A DNA stretch of 64,000 nt from Mesosutterella multiformis. GTDB lineage: Bacteria > Pseudomonadota > Gammaproteobacteria > Burkholderiales > Burkholderiaceae_F. A program made the position numbers and the translations under genes. The notes beneath the pieces were generated by a model that was not told the origin of the DNA, did not search any database, and saw only the letters and a program-made list of their open reading frames with translations. Positions 27,057 to 36,333 of this stretch are shown here, piece by piece; position 1 is the first letter of the stretch, and each line of letters starts with the position of its first letter. The stretch lies in NCBI RefSeq assembly GCF_003402575.1, contig NZ_BGZJ01000001.1:868001-932000 (forward strand), in the 5' to 3' direction.

Positions 27057-28169
27057 TCAGGAGGCGGCACGGGAAGCGGCGGGTGAGCCCTTTCCGGGAT
27101 CGGTGACCTCGCGGCCGTCACGAAGCCTGAGAATCTGGTCGGTAATCACATGATCGCCGGTCTTCAGCCCTTTCCGCACAATCCAGCTGGTGTCATCCCA
27201 GGGACCGACTTCCACCGGAACGCGCTTTGCCTTGTTGCCCTCCCGGAGATAGACCGCGTAAGTGCCGTCAGAAAGCTGGAGGACAGAGGCCTGCGGTACC
27301 TTATAGACAGCGTGTTCGGTCCCGGTCTGGATTCTCACCCGCACAAACTGTCCGGAGAGGATATTGGCGGGGGAGGTGATCTTTGCCCGCATCTGACGCG
27401 TGCCGAGGTCCGGTGTCACGGACTGAGATACATAGTCGAGCTTCGCGGGAATCCGCTTTCCATCCGAATTCACGACTTCAACCGCGTTCCCGAGAGTCAT
27501 CGAGGCGTTCCCGAGATCGCGGTCACTGATGGCGAAGACGACCTTCAGATCCTTCTTCTGCGTGAGCGTGGTGAGCTGCGTCGACTGAGCGGTAATCAGG
27601 GCGCCCGGGTTCACGAGAGCCATGCCGGCAATGCCGTCCGCGGGAGCGGTGATCTGCGTGTGGGAGAGCGAGATGGAGGACGCGGCCGCCTTTGCCTCAG
27701 CGGCCTTCAGAGCTGCACGGGCCACCTTAGCCGTGCTTTGGGCGTCATCCAGATCTTTCTGGGGTACGGCCTGCTGCGCGTAGAGTCTGCGCGTGCGGGC
27801 GAGTTCGCGGTCAGCCTGCTCAAGCTGAGCCTTCGCCTGGTTCGCCGCAGCGCGGGCCGCTTCGAGGTCTGCCTGGAAAGGTGCCTGATCGATGATGAAA
27901 AGCGGCTGGCCGCGTCTGACGAATTCGCCTTCCTTATAAAGCTGCCGCTTCAGGATGCCGCTCACCTGAGAGCGGATCTCCACCTGATCGGCGCCCTCGG
28001 TCTGACCCATCACTTCATGCCACTCGGGAACATCTTCGGGAGTTACAGCAAGCGTAGTGACCGGCACAGGCTTTGTCGGAGCCTTTGTGTCGGTCTTTTT
28101 CGAGCAGCCAAGGACGCAAATGGCGGAGAGTCCTGCGGCCAGGATGATTTTGTACCACTTTCTGGGCAT
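27057..28169 (-). CDS. RND efflux periplasmic adaptor, AcrA/MexA type
   Basis: A 370-residue membrane fusion protein and first gene of the efflux operon. A lipoprotein signal ends in VLGC, so Cys22 or so would be lipidated. The barrel-sandwich/lipoyl halves flank an alpha-helical hairpin (about residues 95-170, ...LEAARAAANQAKAQLEQADREL...). The beta-barrel domain contains QLTTLTQKKDLKVVFAISD, as in AcrA/MexA. It would link the inner-membrane pump to the outer-membrane channel. The ATG is preceded by AAAGG. No regulator gene is adjacent and pepP downstream of its promoter region is read the same way, so control of this operon is not evident from the sequence. Confidence 0.93.
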   Translation of the reverse strand: MPRKWYKIILAAGLSAICVLGCSKKTDTKAPTKPVPVTTLAVTPEDVPEWHEVMGQTEGADQVEIRSQVSGILKRQLYKEGEFVRRGQPLFIIDQAPFQADLEAARAAANQAKAQLEQADRELARTRRLYAQQAVPQKDLDDAQSTAKVARAALKAAEAKAAASSISLSHTQITAPADGIAGMALVNPGALITAQSTQLTTLTQKKDLKVVFAISDRDLGNASMTLGNAVEVVNSDGKRIPAKLDYVSQSVTPDLGTRQMRAKITSPANILSGQFVRVRIQTGTEHAVYKVPQASVLQLSDGTYAVYLREGNKAKRVPVEVGPWDDTSWIVRKGLKTGDHVITDQILRLRDGREVTDPGKGSPAASRAAS

Positions 28170-28230
28170 GATGAACCTTTGAGGGCCTTTTTTAAGGCGT
28201 AGATTGCCCAGATTGTATACTGCTAACGGG

Positions 28231-30018
28231 TTAAAAAACCTCAGTTCTTTCGAGTAACCAGGTGAGTGCTTCTCCGGATACCCGATCTTTCAGTTTTTCT
28301 CTCACAAGCCGGTGATAGTCATTCAGCTTCGCTATTTCGTCCGACTTCATCATGCGGGGATAAATGAGCCGCGTGTCGATCGGGCAGAGAGTGAGCGGAC
28401 GGAATGTCATGAAGCGGCCGAATTCGCTTGAGGCCTGCGGAACCGGCGTAATCAGATTCTCAATCCGGATTCCCCAGCGTCCTTCGCGGTAAAGCCCCGG
28501 CTCATCGGAGACCACGATCCCTTCCACGGTCTTCGTGGCTTCAGAGGGAAGCGAGCGGGGAGAAATCGAGTACGGGCGCTCATGCACATTCATGAAGAAA
28601 CCGACGCCGTGACCCGTGCCGTGCCCGAAATCGGCATCCACTTCCCAGAGCGGGGCGCGGGCAAAGGTATCGAGCTGAGACGCGTAGGCGCCTTCCGGGA
28701 AATAGGCGTCCAGCAGGTGAAGGTGTGAGCGGAGCACCGCGGTGTAATCCCGCCGGATCGCGTCATCAGGCCGATGAATCGGCGTGACGCGGGTGATATC
28801 GGTAGTGCCGGACTCGTACTGGGCTCCCGAGTCAATAAGAAGCACCGTGTCCCCATCCAGCACCGCGTTATGTTCATTAGACGGCTCATAGTGAGGCAGC
28901 GCGGCGTTCGCGCCCACTGCGGCAATCGTGCCGAAGGATTCGCTCACATAGCCACGGCCTTTCGCTCTTTCATCATGCAGGCGGCGGACCACATCCATTT
29001 CAGTCACTGTGGCACCCGAAGCGAGCGCGGATTCAAGCCAGGCATAAAAGCGGCAGAGCGCGGCACCGTCCTCGATCATGGCTTCGTCGATCAGACGGAT
29101 TTCCTCAGGTGTCTTGCGGGTCTTGAAGAGCGCGAGAGGCGAGAGGCCTTCGGTAACACGGACCTGCTTCGGGATGCGGTTCCGGAAGTAATCCGTGGTT
29201 ACCGCCGGATCAAAGAGCAGAGACGCATTTTCCGGAAGCGAGGCGATGGCGTCGGCGAACGCCGCGTAGGATCGGACTTCAAAGCCATCAGAGAGGAGCG
29301 CCGCCTTCAGATCAGCCGGAAGCCGGGCTTCATCGATGAAAAGCATGGGCTTCCCGCGGCAAAGCAGAAAGTGGGAAAGGAAAACCGGGTTGTAGTCAAC
29401 GTCAGACGCCCGGAGGTTGGTGAGCCAGCCGATTTCATCGAGCGCCGAGGTCATGAAGGAGTCTGCACCAAGCGAAGCAAGCTGCGCCACCAGGCGGGAG
29501 AGTTTGCTCTGACGGGATTCGGGCGCGAGCGTATGCGCGAAAACCGTCGAGGAGGGCATGGCGGGACGATCATTCCAGATCTGGGACGGAAGATCCAGAT
29601 CCTCGCGGAGCGAGATGCCTTTGGGGGTAAGAAGCCCGGTCAGCCGGTCCGCGGTTCTGACGCTGAGCGAACGGCCATTGATCCCGACAGAGGAGCCATC
29701 GGGCGCGTGACGCGACATCCACTGATCCCAGCCTTCGACCCCCGGAGCGCCGTCCTTCATCAGCGTGATGCCGGAGCCTTCGAGCTGCCCCGAGGCCTGT
29801 GTCCAGTAGCGGCTGTCAGTCCAGAGCAGCGCGTCATGCTGCGTGACAATCAGCGTTCCGGCACTCCCCGTGAAGCCGGAGAGCCATTCACGGTCAGCCC
29901 AGTGCGGCGGCAGATATTCCGATGCGTGGGGGTCTGATGTGATGGAAACCCACGCAAACAGGTTTTCTTTTTCGAGAAGCTGTCTTAGAGATGAAATTCT
30001 GTTTTGAACGTCTGACAT
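28231..30018 (-). CDS. pepP: Xaa-Pro aminopeptidase (M24 family, long form)
   Basis: A 595-residue metallopeptidase of the long, three-domain type: two creatinase-like N-terminal domains (from the start to about residue 310) and a pita-bread catalytic domain. The dimetal ligands are visible in LLIDSGAQYESGTTDITR (Asp and Asp), GHGTGHGVGFFMNVHERP (His), SDEPGLYREGRWGIRIEN (two Glu). It removes the first residue from peptides with proline at position 2, helping a peptide-using organism. The short E. coli PepP is about 440 residues; this size is that of the eukaryote-like XPNPEP1 form common in Burkholderiales. It probably acts in the cytoplasm, since no signal peptide is seen. Confidence 0.9.
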   Translation of the reverse strand: MSDVQNRISSLRQLLEKENLFAWVSITSDPHASEYLPPHWADREWLSGFTGSAGTLIVTQHDALLWTDSRYWTQASGQLEGSGITLMKDGAPGVEGWDQWMSRHAPDGSSVGINGRSLSVRTADRLTGLLTPKGISLREDLDLPSQIWNDRPAMPSSTVFAHTLAPESRQSKLSRLVAQLASLGADSFMTSALDEIGWLTNLRASDVDYNPVFLSHFLLCRGKPMLFIDEARLPADLKAALLSDGFEVRSYAAFADAIASLPENASLLFDPAVTTDYFRNRIPKQVRVTEGLSPLALFKTRKTPEEIRLIDEAMIEDGAALCRFYAWLESALASGATVTEMDVVRRLHDERAKGRGYVSESFGTIAAVGANAALPHYEPSNEHNAVLDGDTVLLIDSGAQYESGTTDITRVTPIHRPDDAIRRDYTAVLRSHLHLLDAYFPEGAYASQLDTFARAPLWEVDADFGHGTGHGVGFFMNVHERPYSISPRSLPSEATKTVEGIVVSDEPGLYREGRWGIRIENLITPVPQASSEFGRFMTFRPLTLCPIDTRLIYPRMMKSDEIAKLNDYHRLVREKLKDRVSGEALTWLLERTEVF

Positions 30019-30057
30019 TTCATTAATCCAATCAAAGATTCTCGCGCCGGTCGCAGA

Positions 30058-30489
30058 TCAGAAGAGCTTTCTCAGGCTGACGCTGAAGGGAATGGTGATG
30101 ATGCCTTCCGGAGTTTTGGATTCCATCATATGGATATCCTCGATACGCCACCCGGCATCACGGAACTCTGTGAGCGTAGCGGAAACGCGGAGACTGTGAC
30201 AGATCAGGCGGACGCTGCCGAGCTTTTCGCCTGAGACCAGCGGATCCTCGGCCTCACAGTGGACGAGTGTCTGATAAGGCGCGTCGAGCAGGGGATCGGC
30301 AAGGTCGCTGAGTGCCCGGGGGCCGGACCTCGCGCGGTGGCGGGGAAGTGCCGTCGGCGCGGGACCGTCAGACGCCTGATCAGCTGAAGGCGAGGCGGCG
30401 GACAGGTCGCCCTGTGCAGTCGCGGCGCAGCCGCTCAGCACAGCGGCTGACAGCATTGCGAGCAGGGAAACGAGACATGAGCGCTTCAT
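30058..30489 (-). CDS. Small lipoprotein of unknown function
   Basis: A 143-residue protein that starts MKRSCLVSLLAMLSAAVLSGCAA. The lipobox LSGC places the modified cysteine near position 21. The next 40 residues are low-complexity and rich in Ala, Ser and Pro. The C-terminal 90 residues form a small globular domain with two cysteines (LVHCEAEDPL, RLICHSLRV) and end SLRKLF, with no match I can name. The ATG at 30489 has GGAG at good spacing. It lies 39 bases upstream of pepP on the same strand. Its cellular place should be the periplasmic face of one of the membranes. Confidence 0.7.
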   Translation of the reverse strand: MKRSCLVSLLAMLSAAVLSGCAATAQGDLSAASPSADQASDGPAPTALPRHRARSGPRALSDLADPLLDAPYQTLVHCEAEDPLVSGEKLGSVRLICHSLRVSATLTEFRDAGWRIEDIHMMESKTPEGIITIPFSVSLRKLF

Positions 30490-30544
30490 GCCCAAACTCC
30501 GAAAAAAGAATAATCCCTACATTTTAATTTCCGAAGAAATTAAA

Positions 30545-30577
30545 AATTCCCTGATCCCCTCTGCGGGAATCAGGAAA
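30545..30577 (-). terminator. Terminator after the RhlE-type helicase gene
   Basis: On the minus strand CCTGATTCCC pairs with GGGGATCAGG across a short loop, followed by GAATTTTTAATTT. The stem has one bulge or mismatch. It lies about 25 bases after the helicase gene. Confidence 0.6.
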
Positions 30578-30599
30578 ATGTAAGGATTATTGAATGGTA

Positions 30600-32381
30600 T
30601 TAGCGGTTTCTTGAACGGCCGCCGCGGCGGGGAGCGAGACCCGGGGGCAGATTGCTGCGGGTGTTGCTGTCGGTGTAGCGGGAGTTGCGTTCAAAGTAGT
30701 CCGTGCTGCGGTCCGAGCGGGGGCCGCGGGAAGGACGGCGGCGCTTTTCGGCACCGCCTGCGCGGTAGGGGCGTTCGCCCGGCATGCTCTGCGGAAGGAA
30801 GAGAGCCTGATGCTCGGGCGCGAACGGATCCACCGGCTCATAGCGCGCGATGGTGTCGCGGCTGCGGGAGCGGCCTGGAGCCTTGCGGCGGGGCGTGTAG
30901 TTGATCGAGTTGCCGAAGTTATCAGGATCGAAACGGTCAGAGCGTTCAGCGCGGTCACCCCGATCCGAGCGGTCGGAGCTGCCGCGGCGGGAGGAAGCCT
31001 CAGGGCTGCGGCGGGAGGTGCTGCGCTTCACCTGATGACGGCGGGCGGCACCGCGGCGTTCAGGCGCGGAGCTGTCACGGTCAGAGCGGGAGTCTTCAGC
31101 GGAGACCTCGGAAGACTCGGAAGCTTCTTCACGGCTGCGGCGGGGAGCCGCGGCGGGGCGTCTTCTCGCACGGCTCTGCTGGGAGAGACGCTGATGATGA
31201 TTTTGCTCCTCGCGGCGGTCATCCTCTGCGAGATCCTCAGGCTGGGGACCGGCGTACTGAGCGGGAACGATCAGGTTGATCTTTTCCTTCAGAAGCTTCT
31301 CAATCGCGGAAAGCAGCGGACGGTCTTCGGGCGACACCAGGCTCACGGCGTGGCCGGGGACGCCGGCACGGCCCGTGCGGCCGATGCGGTGCACGTAATC
31401 CTCAGGCACATCCGGAAGGTCGTAGTTCACGACGTGGGGAAGCTGTTCGATATCAAGGCCGCGAGCCGCGATATCCGTCGCGACGAGCACCTGAACCTTC
31501 TTATCCTTAAAGTCAGCGAGAGCCTTGGTGCGGGCGTTCTGGCTCTTATTGCCGTGAATGGCGGCAGCGGTCAGACCATCCTTGATCAGCTGCTGGCAGA
31601 GGCGGTTCGCGGCGTGCTTCATACGGGTGAAGACCAGCACCTGGGACCACTTTTCATCGACGATCAGATCACGGAGCAGTTCACGCTTCCGGTTCTTCGG
31701 CACGGCATAAGCCTGCTGTTCGATCAGGGCCGATTCCTTATTGGGGGAAATTTCGACGGAGACCGGGGAATTGAGAAGGGAGTCCGCGAGTTTGCGGATT
31801 TCCGGGCTGAAGGTGGCCGAGAAGAGCAGGCTCTGGCGGTTTTCCGGGATCAGCTTGATCAGTTTCCGGATGTCATGAATGAAGCCCATGTCGAGCATGC
31901 GGTCGGCTTCATCGAGCACCAGGAACTTCACCGCGGAGAGCGACACATGCTTCTGACCGAGATGATCCAGAAGGCGGCCCGGCGTGGCGATAAGAATATC
32001 GACGCCGCGGGCAAGGGCCGCGGTCTGGGGCTTCAGGTTTACGCCGCCGAAAACGAGGGCGGAACGGATGTCCAGATACTTCGAGTACGCCGTAATGTTC
32101 TCGTGGATCTGAGCCGCGAGTTCGCGGGTCGGAGCCAGAATCAGCGCTGTCACTTCCTTCGGCTTCGCGCGGACGCCGGACTCAGCGATCTTCTGAATGA
32201 TCGGCAGGCTGTAGGCCGCGGTCTTGCCGGTGCCGGTCTGAGCGGCGGCCAGCATGTCCTTGCCTTCAAGCAGGGACGGAATGGATTTCTGCTGAACCGG
32301 GGTCGGTTCGCGATAATTTAATTCGTCAATAGCCTTAAGCAAAGGGTCAATCAGACCCAGAGAGGCAAAAGATTGGTTCAC
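30600..32381 (-). CDS. rhlE: DEAD-box RNA helicase, RhlE type, with long basic tail
   Basis: A 593-residue ATP-dependent RNA helicase. The core (residues 1-380) has the Q motif ([11 protein letters not shown]), motif I (AAQTGTGKT, about residues 46-54), PTRELA, the DEAD box (VLDEADRML), SAT, and [10 protein letters not shown]. The last 210 residues are low complexity, rich in Arg, Ser, Asp, Glu and Gly with RRS/RGG-like clusters, and end GGRSRNR. Such tails bind RNA and may favour condensates; RhlE proteins assist ribosome maturation and mRNA decay. The start is a GTG: the protein then begins [17 protein letters not shown], which aligns with RhlE N-termini. The leader is more than 200 bases long and could carry cold-shock control, though no known motif was found. 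Confidence 0.93.
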   Translation of the reverse strand: MNQSFASLGLIDPLLKAIDELNYREPTPVQQKSIPSLLEGKDMLAAAQTGTGKTAAYSLPIIQKIAESGVRAKPKEVTALILAPTRELAAQIHENITAYSKYLDIRSALVFGGVNLKPQTAALARGVDILIATPGRLLDHLGQKHVSLSAVKFLVLDEADRMLDMGFIHDIRKLIKLIPENRQSLLFSATFSPEIRKLADSLLNSPVSVEISPNKESALIEQQAYAVPKNRKRELLRDLIVDEKWSQVLVFTRMKHAANRLCQQLIKDGLTAAAIHGNKSQNARTKALADFKDKKVQVLVATDIAARGLDIEQLPHVVNYDLPDVPEDYVHRIGRTGRAGVPGHAVSLVSPEDRPLLSAIEKLLKEKINLIVPAQYAGPQPEDLAEDDRREEQNHHQRLSQQSRARRRPAAAPRRSREEASESSEVSAEDSRSDRDSSAPERRGAARRHQVKRSTSRRSPEASSRRGSSDRSDRGDRAERSDRFDPDNFGNSINYTPRRKAPGRSRSRDTIARYEPVDPFAPEHQALFLPQSMPGERPYRAGGAEKRRRPSRGPRSDRSTDYFERNSRYTDSNTRSNLPPGLAPRRGGRSRNR

Positions 32382-32687
32382 TTTGAGAGAAACCTATGAG
32401 AACTGCGCGGAGCCAGTCGTAAAAAAGAAAGCTGGTCCAGGTTTGGGGCAGTCCCCGGTTAATATATTGGAAGACAGGATGGCGCTGTTATCGGTGCGGG
32501 GTGAACCCTGGACACCTGTGAGGCGTAGGCAGATGCTTAGTTGTATCAGGCCGAAACCCCGGCAAACCTGGATTGCCGCGGGATAACTGTCAAGAATGCC
32601 GAAAATTTGCTTTTCTGCATGTGTGGCCATTGTACCTGATTACTTCTGATCGGGGGTTCTTCACGAGAGTGAAGTTTTGGAGAAACT
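32382..32687. other. Divergent intergenic region between the helicase and FKBP genes
   Basis: This 306-base stretch holds the promoters of two divergent genes, and no further gene was recognised in it. The one clear element is the hairpin CTTCAC-GAGA-GTGAAG (32659-32674) followed by TTTT, lying 10 bases before the FKBP start and next to its GGAG ribosome site. It could affect translation of the FKBP gene. Confidence 0.5.
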
Positions 32688-33374
32688 ATGAGTGAATTGA
32701 AGATTGAAGAGATCGTCGTTGGCGAAGGCGATGAGGTGAAGGACGGGGACTGGGTTTCCGTTCATTACACCGGCTGCCTCGAGGACGGAACGAAGTTTGA
32801 TTCGAGCCTCGACCGCGGCGAACCGATTGAGTTTCCCCTGGGCGGCGGCATGGTGATCCCCGGCTGGGAACAGGGTATCCGCAGCATGCGCGTCGGAGGA
32901 AAGAGAAAGCTCGTGATTCCTCCCGAGCTCGCCTATGGTGAAGACGGCGCGGGTGATGTGATCCCGCCGAACGCCGTTCTCGTGTTTGACGTTGAAGTGG
33001 TCGGCGCCCGCTCGAACCAGTACCCCGAAGAGGGCGATCTGGAGATTGAGGAGCTCGAGGCCGGCACCGGGGCGGAGGCTGTGCCCGGGGACACGGTTTC
33101 CGTGCACTACACGGGATGGCTTGAGGACGGAACGAAGTTTGACTCGAGCCTTGACCGCGGTGAACCGATTGAATTCCCGCTTGGCGTTGGCTACGTGATT
33201 CCGGGCTGGGATCAGGGTCTTGTCGGCATGAAGGAAGGCGGCCGCCGCCGTCTGACGATTCCTTCCCACCTTGCCTATGGCGCAAACGGCGCCGGCGGCG
33301 TGATTCCGCCGTTCGCGACGCTCGTCTTTGAAGTGAACCTCGTCCGGGTTCAGAAGGCGGCTACGGAGCCGTAA
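32688..33374 (+). CDS. Tandem FKBP-type peptidyl-prolyl isomerase
   Basis: A 228-residue protein made of two FKBP domains (about residues 10-105 and 120-222). Each half has the family landmarks: [22 protein letters not shown], the VIPGW.QG strand and AYG..GAG..IPP near its end. Both halves keep the aromatic and acidic residues of the active pocket (Y, D, F, W, Y), so both may be active in speeding up cis-trans proline isomerisation. No signal peptide is seen, so the protein is cytoplasmic. Most bacterial FkpA/FKBP proteins have one such domain; this is a duplication and fusion. GGAG precedes the ATG. The gene converges on maf with an overlap of 14 bases. Confidence 0.9.
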   Translation: MSELKIEEIVVGEGDEVKDGDWVSVHYTGCLEDGTKFDSSLDRGEPIEFPLGGGMVIPGWEQGIRSMRVGGKRKLVIPPELAYGEDGAGDVIPPNAVLVFDVEVVGARSNQYPEEGDLEIEELEAGTGAEAVPGDTVSVHYTGWLEDGTKFDSSLDRGEPIEFPLGVGYVIPGWDQGLVGMKEGGRRRLTIPSHLAYGANGAGGVIPPFATLVFEVNLVRVQKAATEP

Positions 33375-33990
33375 GTGATTCGAGCCCCCGGCCGAAATGG
33401 CTGAGCAGTTCAACCGTTTCGAAAACGGGTAGCCCGACAATGCCTGAGTAGGAGCCTTCAATATGCGTGATGAAGGCTCCTGCCAGCCCCTGCACGGCAT
33501 AGCCGCCGGCCTTGTCATAAGGCTCATCGGTGCCGGCGTAAAGCTTCATCATCGAGTCCGTCATCGTGCAGAACGTGACGCGGGACTCGGAAATCACGGT
33601 TTCCAGATTCTCTTCCGTCGTGCCGACAGCGACCGCAGTGCGGACGACATGCGTTTTTCCCGAGAGCAGCTCAAGGAACCGGAGCTCTTCCTCAACGGAC
33701 TGAGGTTTTCTCAGAATGGTTTCACCGAAAACCACTGTCGTGTCAGCTGATACGACAGGCAGCACTTCCAGTTTTTTTTCCTCAATCATCCGGATAGCAC
33801 CGAGCGCCTTTTCACGGGCGGTTCTCAGCACGTAGCTGCGGGCCGATTCCCCCGGACGGCGTTCCTCATCAGTCTGAGGGGCAGATGCCGGAGAGGCTTC
33901 CGGCGCGAGAAGGCAGATCTCGTACCCGAGCCCGGCGAGAATTTCGCGCCGGCGGGGGCTCTTGCTCGCCAGATAGATTCTTGATGTCAT
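33361..33990 (-). CDS. maf: Maf-family nucleoside triphosphate pyrophosphatase
   Basis: A 209-residue Maf protein. It begins [18 protein letters not shown], the nucleotide-binding start of the family, and continues with [27 protein letters not shown] and [17 protein letters not shown], all Maf hallmarks. It hydrolyses non-canonical or canonical nucleoside triphosphates (dTTP/UTP-like in the YhdE subgroup) to the monophosphate and has been tied to septum control. The gene is the last of the nadD-rsfS-rlmH-maf operon, 3 bases after rlmH. It overlaps the end of the convergent FKBP gene. Confidence 0.92.
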   Translation of the reverse strand: MTSRIYLASKSPRRREILAGLGYEICLLAPEASPASAPQTDEERRPGESARSYVLRTAREKALGAIRMIEEKKLEVLPVVSADTTVVFGETILRKPQSVEEELRFLELLSGKTHVVRTAVAVGTTEENLETVISESRVTFCTMTDSMMKLYAGTDEPYDKAGGYAVQGLAGAFITHIEGSYSGIVGLPVFETVELLSHFGRGLESLTAP

Positions 33991-33993
33991 GCT

Positions 33994-34461
33994 TTAGGCC
34001 CTGTGGTAGGGGTGATTATTCAGAATCGACCAGGCGCGGTAGATCTGCTCCGAGAGAATAACGCGGGCGAGGGCGTGCGGCAGCGTCATGGAGGAGAGGC
34101 GGATCATCATGCGGCTTTCCTGCTTAAGCGCAGGATCAATGCCGTCAGTACCGCCGATCACGAAGGCAACGGATTCACCGCTGTCCTGCCAGGCGCTCAG
34201 CTTCTTCGCAAATTCGACTGTCGTCAGATCCTTGCCCCGTTCGTCCAGCGTGACGAGGAGTGATCCCTTCGGGATGGCCTTGCGGATACGGTCAGCCTCA
34301 GCGGCCATCAGGTCGCTTTTGCTCTGCCCATGCCGGGGTTCTTCCTTGACGGTTTTCAGTTCAACCTTCCAGTCCCGGGGAAAGCGGGTGAGGTAATCCT
34401 CAACCGCCGTGGAAGCCCAGGCCGGGGACCGGAGGTCGACAGCCACAATGGTGATTTTCAC
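33994..34461 (-). CDS. rlmH: 23S rRNA pseudouridine-1915 N3-methyltransferase RlmH
   Basis: A 155-residue SPOUT methyltransferase that methylates pseudouridine 1915 in helix 69 of 23S rRNA, on assembled ribosomes. The AdoMet-binding knot is seen in VAFVIGGTDGI and the C-terminal helix region in LSSMTLPHALARVILSEQIYRAWSI, ending NNHPYHRA as in E. coli RlmH. The length matches (155 in E. coli). The start is a GTG with GGGGA upstream. rsfS lies 12 bases before it and maf 3 bases after it, the widely conserved order. Confidence 0.95.
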   Translation of the reverse strand: MKITIVAVDLRSPAWASTAVEDYLTRFPRDWKVELKTVKEEPRHGQSKSDLMAAEADRIRKAIPKGSLLVTLDERGKDLTTVEFAKKLSAWQDSGESVAFVIGGTDGIDPALKQESRMMIRLSSMTLPHALARVILSEQIYRAWSILNNHPYHRA

Positions 34462-34473
34462 GGGTATCCCCCG

Positions 34474-34857
34474 TCAGGCCTTTTCAGTCTTGCGGACCGG
34501 GAGGGCGTATTCGGGATCAATCTTCATGTTGACCCGCTTGGCGCCCCAGACTTCTTCGAGGTTGTAGTATTCGCGGATCTGAGGCTGCATCACGTGAACG
34601 ATGGCGTCGCCGCAGTCGACGAGCACCCATTCACCGGATTCCTTGCCTTCAAAACCGATCACGCTGCCGCCGGCAGCCTTGACCTTTTCTTTGACGTTTT
34701 CCGCAAGCGCCACGGTGTGACGGTTCGAAGTTCCGGAGGCGAAGACGGCGCGCGAGAACTGATCGGTCAGTTTTTCCGTGTTGAACACGACGATGTCCTT
34801 GCCTTTGATCTCAACGAGGGCGTCGACGATAATGCGCTGAAGCTTTCTGATATCCAT
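34474..34857 (-). CDS. rsfS: Ribosomal silencing factor RsfS
   Basis: A 127-residue RsfS (formerly YbeB/iojap) protein. It binds ribosomal protein uL14 and blocks subunit joining when nutrients are short. Landmarks are the N-terminal helix and strand (IVDALVEIKGKDIVVFNTEKL), ASGTSNRHTVALAENV, the core GKESGEWVLVDCGDAIVHVM, and YYNLEEVWGAKRVN. The ATG at 34857 is chosen because the family begins at this point, although the frame is open further upstream inside nadD. It follows nadD by 5 bases and precedes rlmH. Confidence 0.94.
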   Translation of the reverse strand: MDIRKLQRIIVDALVEIKGKDIVVFNTEKLTDQFSRAVFASGTSNRHTVALAENVKEKVKAAGGSVIGFEGKESGEWVLVDCGDAIVHVMQPQIREYYNLEEVWGAKRVNMKIDPEYALPVRKTEKA

Positions 34858-34862
34858 AAAAG

Positions 34863-35546
34863 TTAATGCTTGGGGCGATAAAGCCCGTGTTGGTTGATGT
34901 AAAGAGCTACCCCGTGCGGGAGCCAACTCTCAAGTTTAATTGCATTTTGCAGTGAGGCGGGCTCTGCAAGAAGCTTTCGGATCTCGGAGGAATTCGCTTC
35001 ATGCGGCGCCATCTGAAAGAAGCAGACGGAGCCTGAGGGCGAAGCCGTGATGAGATCGGGCGGCACTGTTTTTCCCTCAGCCCAGGAGGTGATTTCCTGA
35101 GGAACTGAGAGACGCTTCTTTCCGCGGTTGAAAACCGCGAGGTTCGCGTAGTCCGTGAGTGCCTGCCAGGATTTCCAGGTTTTCAGATTGGCCCACTGAT
35201 CCTGCCCCATCAGAAGCACGAGAGGAACAGGGTTGCCGCCCAGCTTCTCCCGGAGCGCCTTCAGGGTGTCAATCGTATAGGTCAGACCGGGGCGGAAAAC
35301 TTCCGTGAGATTCAGTTTCAGACGGGGATTCCCCCGGATAGCCTGCTCGATCATCCGTGCCCGGTCCGTGACGGACGTGAGTACGCTCTTCTGCCACGGG
35401 CGGGGGGCAAGGAGAAAATCAATCTGCTGAAGCTTCAGCTGCTCTAGCGCCGAAGCGGCGAGAGCAAGATGCCCCTGATGGATCGGATCAAATGTACCGC
35501 CGAGAAGGCCGATGCCTTTTCTTGCCTCAAAGGCGTCCTGGCTCAT
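34863..35546 (-). CDS. nadD: Nicotinate-nucleotide adenylyltransferase
   Basis: A 227-residue enzyme that adenylates nicotinate mononucleotide to make deamido-NAD in NAD synthesis. It has the nucleotidyltransferase start GLLGGTFDPIHQGHLALA, with the H-x-G-H motif, and the later MGQDQWANLKTWKSW and NSSEIRKLLAE blocks. The ATG overlaps the stop of the upstream exported-protein gene as ATGA, so translation is coupled. It is the second gene of an operon continuing with rsfS, rlmH and maf. Confidence 0.95.
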   Translation of the reverse strand: MSQDAFEARKGIGLLGGTFDPIHQGHLALAASALEQLKLQQIDFLLAPRPWQKSVLTSVTDRARMIEQAIRGNPRLKLNLTEVFRPGLTYTIDTLKALREKLGGNPVPLVLLMGQDQWANLKTWKSWQALTDYANLAVFNRGKKRLSVPQEITSWAEGKTVPPDLITASPSGSVCFFQMAPHEANSSEIRKLLAEPASLQNAIKLESWLPHGVALYINQHGLYRPKH

Positions 35547-36184
35547 GGATTGGTGGCCTGGCTTGAAAACAGCCGGGAAACCCGTCCTTTCTCCAGCTGT
35601 ACGCCTGTCCAGTTCATCTGTTCGCGGCTGTTGCTGAATTCCTCGATGGTCTTGCTCGTGGACCAGAAGTACCAGTCATCGTCTGCCGCGTAGGTGGGCT
35701 GGCCGAACTTGGCGAGTACCTGATTCCAGGTCATGCCGGGCGTGATGCCGCCGATGGAGACATTCTTTTCAGAACCCTTCAGCAGATGGCACGTGCCTTT
35801 GCCGCGCGGACTGAGACCATTTGACGCCATCTGAGCCTCAGTAACAGCGGGAGAACCGGTTGCAATCAGCCAGATTGAAAAATCATCGCTCCCGCTTCCC
35901 GTCGTGAGACAGGTCCAGTCGCGGGTGTAGTCGCCGTCTCCCTCACGCATCAGCGAAAAGTGAAGCTTCTTCGCCAGATCCCGGATGGGGGTGGATTCGA
36001 GCGTAACTTCCTCGGACCCGATCCGGATGCCCTGAGTAACCGGTTTGCCTTCAACAGGACGCCCGGCCACCAGGCTTTCGGGATAAGCGAAAGGCTCGGC
36101 AACGGAAGACGCGTAAGCGGCGGTTTGCAGACCCGCCGTGACCACTGCGCCAATAAGGAGCTTGAAAGATGAAAGTGTTTTCAT
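35543..36184 (-). CDS. Exported protein with a BamE/SmpA-like C-terminal segment
   Basis: A 213-residue protein with a clear signal peptide (KLLIGAVVTAGLQTAAYA, cleavage after about residue 25). The mature part has two regions: an unassigned beta-rich domain, with a pair of cysteines (DWTCLTTG, KGTCHLL), and a C-terminal segment of the form ITPGMTWNQVLAKFGQPTY...DDDWYFWS. The GMT..QV...FG.P pattern followed by an aromatic strand is like the SmpA/BamE fold. There is no lipobox, so this is not BamE itself. It is the first gene of the nadD operon, with ATGA overlap. Function unknown; a periplasmic role is likely. Confidence 0.65.
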   Translation of the reverse strand: MKTLSSFKLLIGAVVTAGLQTAAYASSVAEPFAYPESLVAGRPVEGKPVTQGIRIGSEEVTLESTPIRDLAKKLHFSLMREGDGDYTRDWTCLTTGSGSDDFSIWLIATGSPAVTEAQMASNGLSPRGKGTCHLLKGSEKNVSIGGITPGMTWNQVLAKFGQPTYAADDDWYFWSTSKTIEEFSNSREQMNWTGVQLEKGRVSRLFSSQATNP

Positions 36185-36273
36185 AATGTGCGGAAAGGCG
36201 CGGAAACGGCGCGCCTCTTGTCACAGAAAGTACCACAAAAGCCGGGATGAGAGGCAGTGAGTCGGATGAAAAT

Positions 36274-36301
36274 CCCCAAAAAGCAGGAAGGCTTTTTGGG
36301 G
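36274..36301 (-). terminator. Terminator after purD
   Basis: CCCCAAAAAGC and GCTTTTTGGGG form a perfect 11-bp stem around a 6-base loop. On the minus strand it is followed by ATTTTC. It lies 32 bases after purD. Confidence 0.8.
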
Positions 36302-36333
36302 AGCTGCGACAGAACCCGGCTGAGCGGAAAAAC

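Noticed and set aside
30810-32321. A 503-codon open frame on the plus strand across the RhlE gene
   Set aside because: Antisense shadow of a conserved helicase gene; no domain recognised.
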